DNA of 64,000 bases from Enterococcus caccae ATCC BAA-1240. Its GTDB lineage: Bacteria > Bacillota > Bacilli > Lactobacillales > Enterococcaceae. The DNA lies in the NCBI RefSeq assembly GCF_000407145.1, contig NZ_KE136472.1:1154157-1218156 (forward strand), written 5' to 3'. Shown here piece after piece: positions 1 to 8,241 of the stretch (positions are counted from its first letter, which is position 1; every line of letters starts with the position of its first letter). A program made the translations under genes and the position numbers. Under the pieces are notes generated by a model. The model did not search any database, had not been told where the DNA came from, and worked only from the letters and a program-made list of their open reading frames with translations.

Positions 1-66
1 CGAAAAAACAAGCAATAATGCTACGGCTGGCGCGATAAAAAAATAAGGCGATTTTGATTTTTTCAT
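1..66 (-). CDS. Sugar ABC transporter permease (N-terminal fragment, cut by window edge)
   Basis: Only the first 22 codons lie in the window. They begin at an ATG preceded by an AGGAGG-like site and read M-K-K-S-K-S-P-Y-F-F-I-A-P-A-V-A-L-L-L-V, a short basic start running into a first membrane helix. This is typical of MalF-type permeases. It lies just downstream of a solute-binding lipoprotein gene on the same strand, so it is probably the first permease of that transporter. The call rests on this short stretch and the context. Confidence 0.6.
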   Translation of the reverse strand, partial: MKKSKSPYFFIAPAVALLLVFS

Positions 67-92
67 GATTTTATCCTCCTTATAAATCAATA

Positions 93-169
93 AAAGGAAT
101 AAAAGTATAGAATCGACTGTCTATTATTTAGCTGATAAATGATAGATAGAAGCTAGCTTTTATTCCTTT
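93..169 (-). terminator. Intercistronic hairpin between binding-protein and permease genes
   Basis: The 13-base arms AAAGGAATAAAAG (93-105) and CTTTTATTCCTTT (157-169) pair perfectly. An inner stem lies in the loop (CTATTATTTA against TAAATGATAGATAG). There is no strong U-tract in the direction of transcription, so it may be an mRNA-stabilising or partly terminating structure. Such elements commonly let the binding protein be made in excess over the permeases; that role is inferred. Confidence 0.65.
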
Positions 170-180
170 TCTCCTTACAA

Positions 181-1422
181 TTATTTAATCAAGCTCTCCG
201 TTTGTTCATTTAGTTCATCCATTGCCTCTTGTAGGTTTTTACCACTTACAACAACTTGTTCCCATTGTTTCATAAAGTTTTGAGAGATTTCATCCCATTG
301 TTTTAATAATGGCATTGGTTGTGATTCGTTTAATTGTTTTCCAAAAGCTGAAATAAGTGGATCATTCTTGAATACATCCGCATTCCATGCCTCTTTATTC
401 GTTGGAAGTGAATTTGTATTTTCAAAGAACTTTGTTTGATTTTCAGGTTTTGAAAGATAGTCGATCAATTTCATAGCATCCTCTTTTTTCTTAGAACTGC
501 TAAAGACCGCTAAATTAGCCCCACCAGTAACAGAAGTATTGCTTACCGGACCTTTAGGTAATTCTGCAACACCCCATTTTCCATCAAGATCAGGAGCAGA
601 GTCTTTAATGCTGTTAATCATCCATGGGCCACTGATAAACATTGGAACGATACCTTCGCCACCAAAACTTTGACCGATTTCTAATCCTAAATCTGTTTTA
701 GGCGCTGAACCATCTTGTACTAATTTATCTAAAAACTTCAAAGCATCCACCATTTCTGGCTGATTAAATAATGGTTTATCCTTTTTATCGAACAGCTCAG
801 AACCATTTTGACGAGCAAACATAAAACCGAAAGTTGGTTCTTTTAGCTCAACACCGAATCCATATTTATTATCCCCTCTTGCAGCTAATTTTTTCGCTGC
901 ATCAGCTAATTCATCCCATGTTTTAGGCGCTTCTTTATACCCCACACTTTCGAGTAAATCTTTTCTATAATACAATCCACGAGTTTCTGTATACCAAGGA
1001 ACAGCATACGTTTGCCCGCCAAAGGTTGTTGTAGCTACCGAACCGTCAAAAAAATTATCCGACTTCATGACTTCACTTTTCTTTACATCATCCGTAATAT
1101 CCATCAGAGCCCCAGCATCCACAAATTCACTCATATAAGTTGTTCCCATTTGAACAACATCTGGGCCTTCTTTAGAAGCGACTGCTGTAAGTAATTTATC
1201 TCTAGAAGTAGACCACGGAATGCTTTGTATTTTAACTTTGATTCCAGATTCTTTCGTAAATTCATCTACAATTGGTTTGATTCCTTGATCACCATCACCC
1301 ATATACCAAAACGTCAACTCATCTGAAGCGCTTTCTTTATTTCCCGAAGAACATGCTGCCATTACACCTACAGTTGCAAATAAAGTTGTTCCAAGTAAGC
1401 AAAGCTTTTTCCATGATTTCAT
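181..1422 (-). CDS. Sugar ABC transporter substrate-binding lipoprotein
   Basis: Family 1 extracellular solute-binding protein of about 413 residues. It has a lipoprotein signal: M-K-S-W-K-K, then a hydrophobic core, then lipobox V-M-A-A-C, so it should be anchored outside the membrane and deliver a sugar to the permeases encoded next. I chose the ATG at 1422 because a GAGGAG site lies 7 bases upstream; the longer TTG reading would contain that site. The specific sugar cannot be read, but the regulation (operator dyads, cre-like site) fits an inducible carbohydrate system. Confidence 0.9.
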   Translation of the reverse strand: MKSWKKLCLLGTTLFATVGVMAACSSGNKESASDELTFWYMGDGDQGIKPIVDEFTKESGIKVKIQSIPWSTSRDKLLTAVASKEGPDVVQMGTTYMSEFVDAGALMDITDDVKKSEVMKSDNFFDGSVATTTFGGQTYAVPWYTETRGLYYRKDLLESVGYKEAPKTWDELADAAKKLAARGDNKYGFGVELKEPTFGFMFARQNGSELFDKKDKPLFNQPEMVDALKFLDKLVQDGSAPKTDLGLEIGQSFGGEGIVPMFISGPWMINSIKDSAPDLDGKWGVAELPKGPVSNTSVTGGANLAVFSSSKKKEDAMKLIDYLSKPENQTKFFENTNSLPTNKEAWNADVFKNDPLISAFGKQLNESQPMPLLKQWDEISQNFMKQWEQVVVSGKNLQEAMDELNEQTESLIK

Positions 1423-1447
1423 ACTTCCACTCCTCAATATTATTTAG

Positions 1448-1573
1448 TGAAACGTTTCTACAAAAATGATTATATTCCTCAATTGAATTAAAAGCAAGCG
1501 TTTTCTTTTCTTTTTGATAACCTATAATCATAAATAATTTAAAAATACTTTCAATATAAATAGAAACGTTTCA
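1448..1573 (-). promoter_or_regulatory. Promoter with paired LacI-type operators and a cre-like site
   Basis: On the minus strand a -35 TTGCTT (1492-1497) and a -10 TATAAT (1469-1474) are separated by 17 bases. The 13-mer TGAAACGTTTCTA at 1448-1460 lies just downstream of the -10, and its exact reverse complement is at 1561-1573. Such spaced operators suit looping by a LacI/GalR repressor. A further site resembling a CcpA cre, AGAAAACGCTTGCT (reverse complement of 1493-1506), overlaps the -35. The motifs are seen; the regulators are inferred and not in the window. Confidence 0.7.
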
Positions 1574-1599
1574 CCTAAAACGAAGCAACTCATTGAAAT

Positions 1600-1648
1600 T
1601 CGTTTCGCAAAAAACCTCATTGACTAGTAAAAAAACTACAATGAGGTT
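1600..1648 (-). terminator. Rho-independent terminator of the esterase gene
   Basis: Arms AACCTCATTG (1613-1622) and CAATGAGGTT (1639-1648) pair perfectly and are followed on the minus strand by TTTTGCG. It lies directly after the stop of the hydrolase gene at 1674. Confidence 0.7.
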
Positions 1649-1673
1649 CCTTTGCTTTGATTAGAATAAAAAA

Positions 1674-2360
1674 TCAATGAAGAATAAATTGTTTTATATC
1701 CTCCACTGCACGCTCTCTATTTTCTCCTAAGAACAGCTGATGTCTCCCCTTCTCATAGATTTTCAAGGAAACTTTTGCATTAATGGTCTTCGCTAGATAA
1801 TAGGCACTTTTGTAATAGGTCGTTTCATCTTGTCTATTTTGTAAAATGAGTACTTTTTTATCCATTACAGATTGAGACTTTCTTTTTATTTTCTTCCTTG
1901 TTTTTTGAAGTAATAATAAAAATTGAATACATGAGTGAATTGAGGCTGTTTTTGCCGAATTCATATAATATTCTAGTGTGCCTTGTTTTTTTAGCACTAG
2001 TCCTTTCAAGATGTCTTGAGCAATGACATTGGCATTGTATAGATAAATCGGTGTGCTGCATAACACAAATTGATCAATTGATTCTCTATTTGAAACCTGG
2101 ATAGTTAACAAGCCGCCCATTGAAAAGCCAACACAAGTTATCTGTTCATAGGTTTGTTCTAACGCATCCAATTTCTTTTCAACATCAGCCTGCCATTGAT
2201 AATAGCTCACTTTTGAAAAATTTTCTTTATTTCCATCATGCCCCGTTAATTGTAGCCAATATGAATCAAGACCATTTTTTTTCAAGAACTCATGTAGATA
2301 AAGTATCTCTTTCTCATTCCCACCAAATCCATGGATAATCAATACAGCTCTTTTATTCAT
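1674..2360 (-). CDS. Alpha/beta hydrolase, carboxylesterase (EstD/YvaK-like)
   Basis: Protein of 228 residues with the alpha/beta-hydrolase fold: N-terminal I-I-H-G-F-G-G oxyanion region, nucleophile elbow G-F-S-M-G-G near residue 79, and a C-terminal G-R-H histidine around residue 205. Length and motifs match small serine carboxylesterases or monoacylglycerol-lipase-like enzymes. There is no signal peptide, so it is probably cytoplasmic. It is a single-gene unit with its own terminator. The substrate is unknown. Confidence 0.85.
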   Translation of the reverse strand: MNKRAVLIIHGFGGNEKEILYLHEFLKKNGLDSYWLQLTGHDGNKENFSKVSYYQWQADVEKKLDALEQTYEQITCVGFSMGGLLTIQVSNRESIDQFVLCSTPIYLYNANVIAQDILKGLVLKKQGTLEYYMNSAKTASIHSCIQFLLLLQKTRKKIKRKSQSVMDKKVLILQNRQDETTYYKSAYYLAKTINAKVSLKIYEKGRHQLFLGENRERAVEDIKQFILH

Positions 2361-2650
2361 GATGACCTACTTTCTTTAACAGATAACCTTATTAGGAATC
2401 GTTTGTACTTTTGGACTCTCACTTTATCACTTTAATTTGAACATGCCTACTCATTATCCATTTTCTTATTAATTTTAATAAAAATTTAGTATACAAACAT
2501 CCCCTAAGCGTCCTTATTATAACGTTCGTAGTCGTATTTTGTATCGTTCGAAATAATAAAATGACAGTGAAAGATGACTTTTTTTGATAAAGAGTCGATC
2601 TCCCAGAAAGTATGGTCGATCTTCTCTTCACTTCTCACTATCTATATACC
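2361..2650. other. Intergenic region upstream of the esterase gene
   Basis: About 290 bases with no convincing gene. A 70-codon minus-strand reading frame (2419-2631) lacks a ribosome site and protein-like composition. A TATAAT at 2518-2523 on the minus strand could be the -10 of the esterase promoter. Upstream of it CGAACG occurs twice (2523-2528 and 2545-2550), 22 bp apart, which could be half-sites for a regulator. GTCGATCT is also repeated near 2594 and 2614. Confidence 0.35.
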
Positions 2651-2699
2651 AAAAAAGAAAAATAGAGAGTAAACATATCCGCTGATACGTTTCCCCTCT
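2651..2699 (-). terminator. Terminator of the aldo/keto reductase-MFS operon
   Basis: On the minus strand AGAGGGGAAACGTATC and GATATGTTTACTCTCT form a 16-base imperfect stem with a 4-base loop (2664-2699). It is followed by ATTTTTCTTTTTT (2651-2663). It lies just after the MFS stop at 2751. Confidence 0.8.
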
Positions 2700-2750
2700 A
2701 ATCTTGGTATATTTTTTTATTTATGCACTATTTACTTTGATCACATTTTT

Positions 2751-3947
2751 TTATTCGTTCGGTCTCTTTATTATAACAATCATCGCAGTTAAAAAAGCTA
2801 ATAACATCATGATTATTCCTTCTGTAATAAAAATATCGGTATTTTTTTTAAAACCAAGTATGTTTCCTAATACAGAAATTGATATTGGTGCAAAAGCCGC
2901 GCCAATATTGAATCCGATTAACAATAATGAAGTACTCTTTTCTGAATTTCCTTTTGCTTCTTGATTCACCTCATTGAACAAATACGGGATAAATGTGCGG
3001 AATGAAAATCCACATAACATCACCGCCACCGAAAGTGAAGCTAAGTTTTTAGAACAAGCAATCATAAACATCGAACTACTTAGAGCAATAAATGAGATCG
3101 GTAATGTCCACTTTTTAGTTATTGTAACGATTTGCCCAAATAACGCGCCAGCAGTCATAGCTCCTAATCCCACTAAAGCTAGTAAATTACTACCATTTGT
3201 CGCATTTCCAAAACCTTTTTCAAGTAATAAAGCAGCAATTTTCACCGTCACTGACATGTAAATAGTTACAACTACAATTAATAGCCCGATATAAGCATAT
3301 GTTGAAGTATTGATTTTTTGATTTTCTGACATGCTTTTATTATCCTCTTCTTGTAGAGAAACGTCTGGAACAAACCAGGTAAATAACAGTAATATCGGTA
3401 AAGCTAGTAGATATGCAAAAAAAGAACTACGCCAATTCATTATTAGCAGTTGACCTACTGTAAACGTAATGATCATTCCGCCAATCCCTTCAAATGCACT
3501 CTGAAATCCAATAACAGATGAAAATTCTTTACCTTGATATAACTTTTTTGTTAAAGAAAAGAGTAACGGATTAAATAGTCCAACTCCTATGCCAAACAAT
3601 ATTCTGCAGAAAAAGAGAAGCCAAAAAGACTGAATAAACGTAGGCATAATCCCGGCACTTAACACCAAACTTATGCCAATTTGTACAGATAATTTGCAGC
3701 CAATTTTTTTAGCAACGATATGGCTAAACGGTACGGTTAAAATGATAAATAAAGATGGGATTGTGGTAATCAATTCCACTATAGTAGAATTAATATGAGG
3801 ATAAGTGTTCATAATAGCTGGAATATTGGCAGCAATTGCTCCACCTGATACCACAAGTAATGATACTGATAATAATGAAAGCTTGGTTAATGGATTCAAC
3901 GAGTGGTCTCCTTTTAAGATATACAAAAGATCATTCGTAGTTTTCAT
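2751..3947 (-). CDS. MFS transporter, 12-helix
   Basis: Major facilitator of 398 residues with about 12 hydrophobic segments. Near helices 2-3 it reads S-H-I-V-A-K-K-I-G-C-K, a weak form of the usual G-x-x-x-D-R-x-G-R-K loop. It ends in a basic I-I-K-R-P. It overlaps the CMD gene by 4 bases (translational coupling) and is the last gene of the MerR-controlled operon, so it may export the compound that the reductase, cupin and CMD proteins act on. The substrate is unknown. Confidence 0.85.
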   Translation of the reverse strand: MKTTNDLLYILKGDHSLNPLTKLSLLSVSLLVVSGGAIAANIPAIMNTYPHINSTIVELITTIPSLFIILTVPFSHIVAKKIGCKLSVQIGISLVLSAGIMPTFIQSFWLLFFCRILFGIGVGLFNPLLFSLTKKLYQGKEFSSVIGFQSAFEGIGGMIITFTVGQLLIMNWRSSFFAYLLALPILLLFTWFVPDVSLQEEDNKSMSENQKINTSTYAYIGLLIVVVTIYMSVTVKIAALLLEKGFGNATNGSNLLALVGLGAMTAGALFGQIVTITKKWTLPISFIALSSSMFMIACSKNLASLSVAVMLCGFSFRTFIPYLFNEVNQEAKGNSEKSTSLLLIGFNIGAAFAPISISVLGNILGFKKNTDIFITEGIIMMLLAFLTAMIVIIKRPNE

Positions 3948-4285
3948 TCACTAAAAATTTCTTTTGCTAAAGTAAATGCTGTCCACGCTTTTGGCCAACC
4001 TGTATAAAAAGCTAAATGAGTGATTAATTCCACCATCTCCTCTTTGGTCACACCATTTTGCTTTGCCATTTTCATGTGTGCTTCTAATTGGGGCACACCT
4101 TGAGTTAGCAAGCTTGAACATGTGATCAAGCTACGGTCACGTGATGAAAGCTGCTCTTCTCTTGACCAAACTTCACCAAATAACACATCATCATTGAATT
4201 CTGCAAATTTTGGTGCAAATTCTCCTAATTGATCTCTGCCTGCTGTTTGTTTTTTCATTAGGTAAGACTCCCATCGTTTATTCAT
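3944..4285 (-). CDS. Carboxymuconolactone decarboxylase (CMD) family protein
   Basis: Protein of 113 residues with the CMD core: S-S-R-D-R-S-L-I-T near residue 47, then A-H-M-K-M-A-K-Q-N-G-V-T-K-E-E near 70. The E-x-x-C-x-x-x-H of AhpD-type peroxidase relatives is absent, so it is closer to the gamma-carboxymuconolactone decarboxylase branch. It is often found with cupin and reductase genes in electrophile or quinone stress operons, as here. It overlaps the cupin gene upstream by 4 bases and the MFS gene downstream by 4. The exact reaction is unknown. Confidence 0.85.
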   Translation of the reverse strand: MNKRWESYLMKKQTAGRDQLGEFAPKFAEFNDDVLFGEVWSREEQLSSRDRSLITCSSLLTQGVPQLEAHMKMAKQNGVTKEEMVELITHLAFYTGWPKAWTAFTLAKEIFSE

Positions 4286-4695
4286 TTTTGTAATTGATTG
4301 TATAATTCATCTGAAACCGGCTCCAACCATTCCGGGATTCCGGCCGTGATAGCTAAATGTTCAAACCAGCTATTTTTTGCTGCTCCATGCCAATGTTTCA
4401 CACCATCATGAATAATAATAACATTGCCACCAGTTAAAAATTGTGCCGCTTTCCCTTCCTCTTGATACCAACCTTCGCCACCAGTCACTAATAATAATTG
4501 AAATCCATCATGGTGGATGTGCCAATTATTGCGACAACCAGGTTCAAATGTAACATTTCCTACGCCAACATCGATCTTAGGGTCTGCAACTAAATTTTTC
4601 AAATAACTTTGACCGATAAAGAAGTGTGCATACGCTTCATTCTTTTCTCCTACAGGGAAAATCACTCCATTTTTTACTTCTTCAAATTTCGCCAC
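4282..4695 (-). CDS. Cupin-domain protein
   Basis: Single-domain cupin of 137 residues. Metal-binding motif 1 is W-H-I-H-H-D-G-F-Q (two or three His, with Gln where Glu is usual) around residue 55. Motif 2 includes V-K-H-W-H-G near residue 100. I chose the GTG at 4695 because GGAGG lies 7 bases upstream; the ATG at 4713 would place that site inside the gene. It is probably a small metal-dependent enzyme or binding protein working with the adjacent CMD protein, as such pairs often co-occur. Substrate unknown. Confidence 0.85.
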   Translation of the reverse strand: MAKFEEVKNGVIFPVGEKNEAYAHFFIGQSYLKNLVADPKIDVGVGNVTFEPGCRNNWHIHHDGFQLLLVTGGEGWYQEEGKAAQFLTGGNVIIIHDGVKHWHGAAKNSWFEHLAITAGIPEWLEPVSDELYNQLQK

Positions 4696-4725
4696 TTCTA
4701 TTCCTCCAACCATTATTTTATATAC

Positions 4726-5709
4726 TTATTTATGTCCGACAATGACATGCGGAACATAGGGTTCTTCTAAATAGTGCACTTCCTCTTCCGTCAAAATTAA
4801 ATCTAAAGCAGGAATTGCCTTCGTCAGATGACTTTCTTTTGTTGCACCAATAATTGGTGCAACTACTGGGCCTTTTTGAAGCAACCATGCAAGTGCAACT
4901 TGTACACGTTCCACACCACGTTTTTCTGCAATTTCAGCAACCCTTTCAACAATGATGCGGTCTTGATCAGCTGTTTTATCATATTTTGATTGTGCCATTT
5001 TATCTGTTTCAAAGCGTTTAGTTTGCGCAGTCCAATCACGTGTTAAACGCCCTGAGGCCAATGGACTGTAAGGTGTAACCGCAATTTTTTGGTCTTCACA
5101 CAATGGCAACATTTCCCTTTCCTCTTCACGATATAATAAGTTCAAATGATTTTGCATAGAAACGAATTTTGTCCAACCATTTTTCTCAGCTACTGCTTGA
5201 GCTTTTGCAAACTGCCAAGCAAACATCGCTGAAGCTCCAATGTAACGAACTTTTCCAGCTTTCACAACATCATGTAATGCTTCCATCGTTTCTTCAATAG
5301 GCGTATTGTAATCCCATCGATGAATAATGTACAAATCTACATAATCCATGTCTAAACGTTTTAAACTAGCATCTATTTGATGGAAAATTTCTTTTCTAGA
5401 CAATCCACCACTGTTTGGAACATCTTTTTTCATCGTAGTGAACAATTTGGTTGCAACAACGATTTCGTCGCGATTGGCGTATTCATTCAGCGCTTTTCCA
5501 AGAATCTGTTCACTGGCACCATATGAATAGACATTAGCTGTGTCAAAGAAATTGATTCCTAAATCCAATGCTTTTTTGATCACTTTTTTACTTTCTTCCT
5601 CTTCTAACACCCACTCGTGGAATCCACTGTTTGGATCACCAAAGCCCATCGCACCTAAACAAATTCTTGAAACTTCCAGTCCTGTATTGCCAAATTTTAC
5701 ATAGTTCAT
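4726..5709 (-). CDS. Aldo/keto reductase
   Basis: NADPH-dependent oxidoreductase of 327 residues. Catalytic features seen: F-D-T-A-N-V-Y (Asp and Tyr) near residue 55, a Lys in V-V-A-T-K-L near 85, and I-I-H-R-W-D (His) near 130. The C-terminal cofactor-binding segment has P-I-I-G-A-T-K-E-S-H. It is first in a four-gene operon with the cupin, CMD and MFS genes, under a MerR-type promoter. It probably reduces reactive aldehydes or ketones; the substrate is inferred only from the operon. Confidence 0.9.
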   Translation of the reverse strand: MNYVKFGNTGLEVSRICLGAMGFGDPNSGFHEWVLEEEESKKVIKKALDLGINFFDTANVYSYGASEQILGKALNEYANRDEIVVATKLFTTMKKDVPNSGGLSRKEIFHQIDASLKRLDMDYVDLYIIHRWDYNTPIEETMEALHDVVKAGKVRYIGASAMFAWQFAKAQAVAEKNGWTKFVSMQNHLNLLYREEEREMLPLCEDQKIAVTPYSPLASGRLTRDWTAQTKRFETDKMAQSKYDKTADQDRIIVERVAEIAEKRGVERVQVALAWLLQKGPVVAPIIGATKESHLTKAIPALDLILTEEEVHYLEEPYVPHVIVGHK

Positions 5710-5747
5710 TGAACTTCCTCCTTTTAATAAATCTGTTTTCTTATTTT

Positions 5748-5778
5748 AGTCTATCTCTTAAAGTGAACTCTAAGTCAA
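5748..5778 (-). promoter_or_regulatory. MerR-type promoter and operator of the reductase operon
   Basis: A -35 TTGACT (5773-5778) and a -10 TAGACT (5748-5753) are 19 bases apart, the long spacer typical of MerR-activated promoters. The spacer contains the dyad CTTAGAGT-TC-ACTTTAAG (5757-5774), like operators of AdhR/NmlR-type MerR proteins. The MerR gene immediately upstream is the likely regulator. Confidence 0.75.
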
Positions 5779-5789
5779 GCATTTTATTG

Positions 5790-5827
5790 AATAAATAAAA
5801 AAACTTCTAAACAAATGTGTTTAGAAG
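5790..5827 (-). terminator. Terminator of the merR-family gene
   Basis: CTTCTAAAC and GTTTAGAAG (5804-5812 and 5819-5827) pair and are followed on the minus strand by TTTTTTTATTTAT. The stem overlaps the regulator's stop codon. Confidence 0.8.
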
Positions 5828-6234
5828 CTGTCAATTTTTTGTTGTCTATTCTTATTAAAATCTCTTAGCGCATTTTCAGCTGGAATCATATGGTTATCAT
5901 AATTGGCTAATTTAAACTCCAAGCGCTCGATAACGGTGTTTAATTCTGTGGCCTTTTCTTTTAATTCTATAATTTGATCCGCAATAATTTCTTTACGAGC
6001 TGGGACTGTTTCCTCGCCTACTTGAAATAAGGTTAAATATTCCACTAATGATTCGATCGATAAACCGGCATTTCTCATTTGCCTACTAAAAACGATCCAA
6101 CGTAAATCTTCCTCGTCGAAATCACGAATTCCATTAGCACGGCGTTTCACAGGTGGAATCAAGCCGATACGTTCATAATACCTGATCGTATCCGCAGAAA
6201 CACCACTTAATTCACTAATTTTTTTTATATTCAT
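5821..6234 (-). CDS. MerR-family transcriptional regulator (AdhR/NmlR type)
   Basis: Protein of 137 residues. The N-terminal winged helix has the MerR signature I-K-K-I-S-E-L-S-G-V-S-A-D-T-I-R-Y-Y-E-R-I-G-L-I. It is followed by a coiled-coil dimerisation helix (about residues 75-115). There is no cysteine at the usual metal-binding positions, as in the aldehyde/electrophile-sensing branch. A GGAGGAG site precedes the ATG. It is transcribed separately, just upstream of the aldo/keto reductase operon, whose promoter has the expected 19-bp spacer and dyad. Confidence 0.9.
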   Translation of the reverse strand: MNIKKISELSGVSADTIRYYERIGLIPPVKRRANGIRDFDEEDLRWIVFSRQMRNAGLSIESLVEYLTLFQVGEETVPARKEIIADQIIELKEKATELNTVIERLEFKLANYDNHMIPAENALRDFNKNRQQKIDSF

Positions 6235-6613
6235 CTCTTACTCCTCCCCATGTTGTTGTCCTTGTACTCGTTTTTCTTCAGCTATTTTATTTCTGTTTAT
6301 AAATGTTAAACGTATTTTTATTCTTTAAAATATCGACTCTCTTTCTTGAACAAGAGAGTGATTGAAATCTTTTTGAGACATTTTTAAGCGTATAGATTTT
6401 AAAATCATTATAACAAATAAACTTAGCATACTTCAAACTTAAATCTACTTATAAGTATATGTGGAAACGTATTTTATTCTTATAAGTAGTAGAACTTTCT
6501 AACTTTTCAATTTGTAAAAAGTAATTTCATAATTCTTGAATTCATTAAAAAAAGAAAAAAATAAAAACCCCTTGATGATCAAGGGGTTTACTGTGTTAAT
6601 GAATAACAAGTTT
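6235..6613. other. Intergenic region between merR gene and rplS
   Basis: AT-rich, no supported gene. It contains the hairpin ACTCTCTT-N8-AAGAGAGT (6336-6359) and the inverted repeat CTACTTATAAG (6445-6455) / CTTATAAGTAG (6479-6489) with a GGAAACGTATTTT core in the loop. These may be regulatory sites for the merR gene promoter or structured RNA. The rplS terminator occupies the right part. Confidence 0.4.
6550..6589 (-). terminator. rplS terminator
   Basis: AAACCCCTTG (6565-6574) and CAAGGGGTTT (6580-6589) form a GC-rich stem. On the minus strand it is followed by a long T-rich tract opposite 6547-6564. It lies 24 bases after the rplS stop. Confidence 0.85.
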
Positions 6614-6961
6614 TTAACGACGGATTTCTTTAATACGAGCTGCTTTACCATGTAATGCACGTAAGTAATAAAGTTTCGCACGACGAACTTTACCATAGCG
6701 TACTACTTCGATTTGAGCAACACGTGGAGTGTGTAATGGGAATGTACGTTCCACACCAACACCGTTAGAAATTTTACGTACTGTATAAGTTTCGCTGATA
6801 CCAGTGCCGCGGCGTCCGATAACAACTCCTTCAAATAATTGGATACGTTCTCGAGTTCCTTCGACTACTTTCGCATGAACGCGAACAGTGTCCCCAGGAC
6901 GAAATGCAGGGATATCTGTACGTAATTGTTCTTGTGTTAATTCTTGAATTAATGGATTCAT
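6614..6961 (-). CDS. rplS: 50S ribosomal protein L19
   Basis: Protein of 115 residues, the usual L19 length. It has family sequences R-P-G-D-T-V-R-V-H near residue 21, V-I-G-R-R-G-T-G-I near 47, and the basic C-terminus [10 protein letters not shown]19 sits at the 30S-50S interface. It is a single-gene unit with its own promoter, a structured leader and a terminator. In many Firmicutes it follows rimM-trmD directly; here a cat-like remnant separates them. Confidence 0.97.
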   Translation of the reverse strand: MNPLIQELTQEQLRTDIPAFRPGDTVRVHAKVVEGTRERIQLFEGVVIGRRGTGISETYTVRKISNGVGVERTFPLHTPRVAQIEVVRYGKVRRAKLYYLRALHGKAARIKEIRR

Positions 6962-7076
6962 TCTTTTTTCTCCTCATTCCAAACATTCTTATGACCACTG
7001 TCACAGCGGAATATCGTAATAGTTGAGCGCTTTGCACTCACTAAAACAGTTTAACACAGCTCTTTATGACTGTAAA
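6962..7076 (-). promoter_or_regulatory. rplS promoter and L19-type mRNA leader
   Basis: On the minus strand -35 TTTACA (7071-7076) and -10 TAAACT (7048-7053) are 17 bases apart, giving a start near 7041. The 80-base leader folds into GAGTG-N-GCGCTC followed by ATTCC...GGAAT enclosing CCGCTG/CAGTGG, just before the GAGGAG ribosome site. Position and shape fit the Firmicute L19 leader (Rfam L19_leader), an autoregulatory binding site for L19. Identity is by resemblance, not by a covariance search. Confidence 0.65.
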
Positions 7077-7158
7077 GGGATTTTTCTTGATATCTATTAA
7101 ATAGTAGTCTCGACGAAAAATCCATCTATATAGGTTTGAAGTTGGTTGACTAGTTTAC

Positions 7159-7458
7159 CTACATGAAGACCATATCAACGTTTAAATCAGTAAAACTAGG
7201 AATTAAACGCTCCACTAAAAGAACATCCTTCCCACGTATCTTATAACGAAAATTTTCAATGAGGTTCATTATTTTTGTTGTGGCATGGATTAATACATAA
7301 TAATGAGACAACTGATTTTCTTTCATATACTGATAAAAATGAATGATATCGATTTGTATCGTAATGCCATACAAAGGCGAGCTATCATCCCTAGTAAAAA
7401 AATCAAAATGTGCTTTTCGGTCCCAGTTCGTTTGATCGATTACTCTAGCTGATATAAC
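7159..7458 (-). pseudogene. Chloramphenicol acetyltransferase-like remnant (N-terminal part)
   Basis: An open frame of about 99 codons reads V-I-D-Q-T-N-W-D-R-K-A-H-F-D-F-F and later T-I-Q-I-D-I, then S-F-T-D-L-N, which resembles the first half of type A CAT trimeric acetyltransferases. There is no start codon in frame (stop at 7459-7461), and the frame ends before the second half, which should carry the catalytic H-x-x-x-D-G. A full protein would have about 215 residues. It is therefore a dead fragment, inserted between rplS and trmD. Confidence 0.7.
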
Positions 7459-7494
7459 CTAACATCACACTCTCTTTTTTTGAGACACTACTTT

Positions 7495-8241
7495 TTAACT
7501 GAAATCATTTTTTTCATCACGTAACTCTTCAAGCCATTTTTTTTGTTGGTCTGTTAATACGATTTTTTCAAGCATATCCGGTCTGCGTTCTAACGTTCTT
7601 CTCAATGATTCTTTTTGCTGCCACTCATCAATTAATTTATGATTTCCATTTGTAAGAACTTCTGGCACACCCATTCCATTAAACTCCGCTGGACGTGTAT
7701 ACTGTGGATGCTCTAGTAAACCAGTTGAATGAGAATCTGTTTGAGCAGATAATTTATTGCCTAAAACCTCTGGCAATAAACGAACTGTAGCATCAATCAT
7801 TACCATCGCGCCCAATTCTCCTCCCGTCAAAACGTAATCTCCTAAAGAAACTTCATCTGTAACAAGTGACCGAATTCGTTCATCATAGCCTTCATAGTGA
7901 CCACATATAAACACCAAATGCTCTTCTTCCGAAAATTCTTCTGCCATTTTTTGATCAAATTGCTTCCCCGCTGGATCAAGCAAAATTACTCTTTTTTTTG
8001 TTTCTGGCGATGCTTCTTCGATTCTGCGCAAATTATCATAAATCGGCTGAACCTTTAATAGCATCCCTGCACCACCACCGTATGGATAATCATCAACAGA
8101 TTGATGTTTATTATCTGAATGATCACGAAAATTTGAAATATTGATCTCTAGCAATTTTTTTTCTACCGCTTTTCCAATGATCGATTCTCCCAGTGGCCCT
8201 TCAAACATTCTTGGAAAAAGCGTCAACACATCAATCTTCAT
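7495..8241 (-). CDS. trmD: tRNA (guanine-N1-)-methyltransferase
   Basis: TrmD methylates G37 of tRNAs with S-adenosylmethionine to prevent frameshifting. Protein of about 248 residues starting [10 protein letters not shown]. It has the SPOUT knot sequences [12 protein letters not shown] and [12 protein letters not shown] chose the ATG at 8241, which overlaps the end of rimM by 11 bases; a TTG two codons earlier is less likely. It forms a translationally coupled pair with rimM. Confidence 0.96.
   Translation of the reverse strand: MKIDVLTLFPRMFEGPLGESIIGKAVEKKLLEINISNFRDHSDNKHQSVDDYPYGGGAGMLLKVQPIYDNLRRIEEASPETKKRVILLDPAGKQFDQKMAEEFSEEEHLVFICGHYEGYDERIRSLVTDEVSLGDYVLTGGELGAMVMIDATVRLLPEVLGNKLSAQTDSHSTGLLEHPQYTRPAEFNGMGVPEVLTNGNHKLIDEWQQKESLRRTLERRPDMLEKIVLTDQQKKWLEELRDEKNDFS

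Noticed and set aside
2419..2631. 70-codon minus-strand open frame
   Set aside because: No ribosome site, unusual composition (many Ser, Thr, Arg), and it spans a likely promoter region of the esterase gene.
6499..6696. 65-codon minus-strand frame
   Set aside because: It overlaps the rplS 3' end and reads through the rplS terminator.
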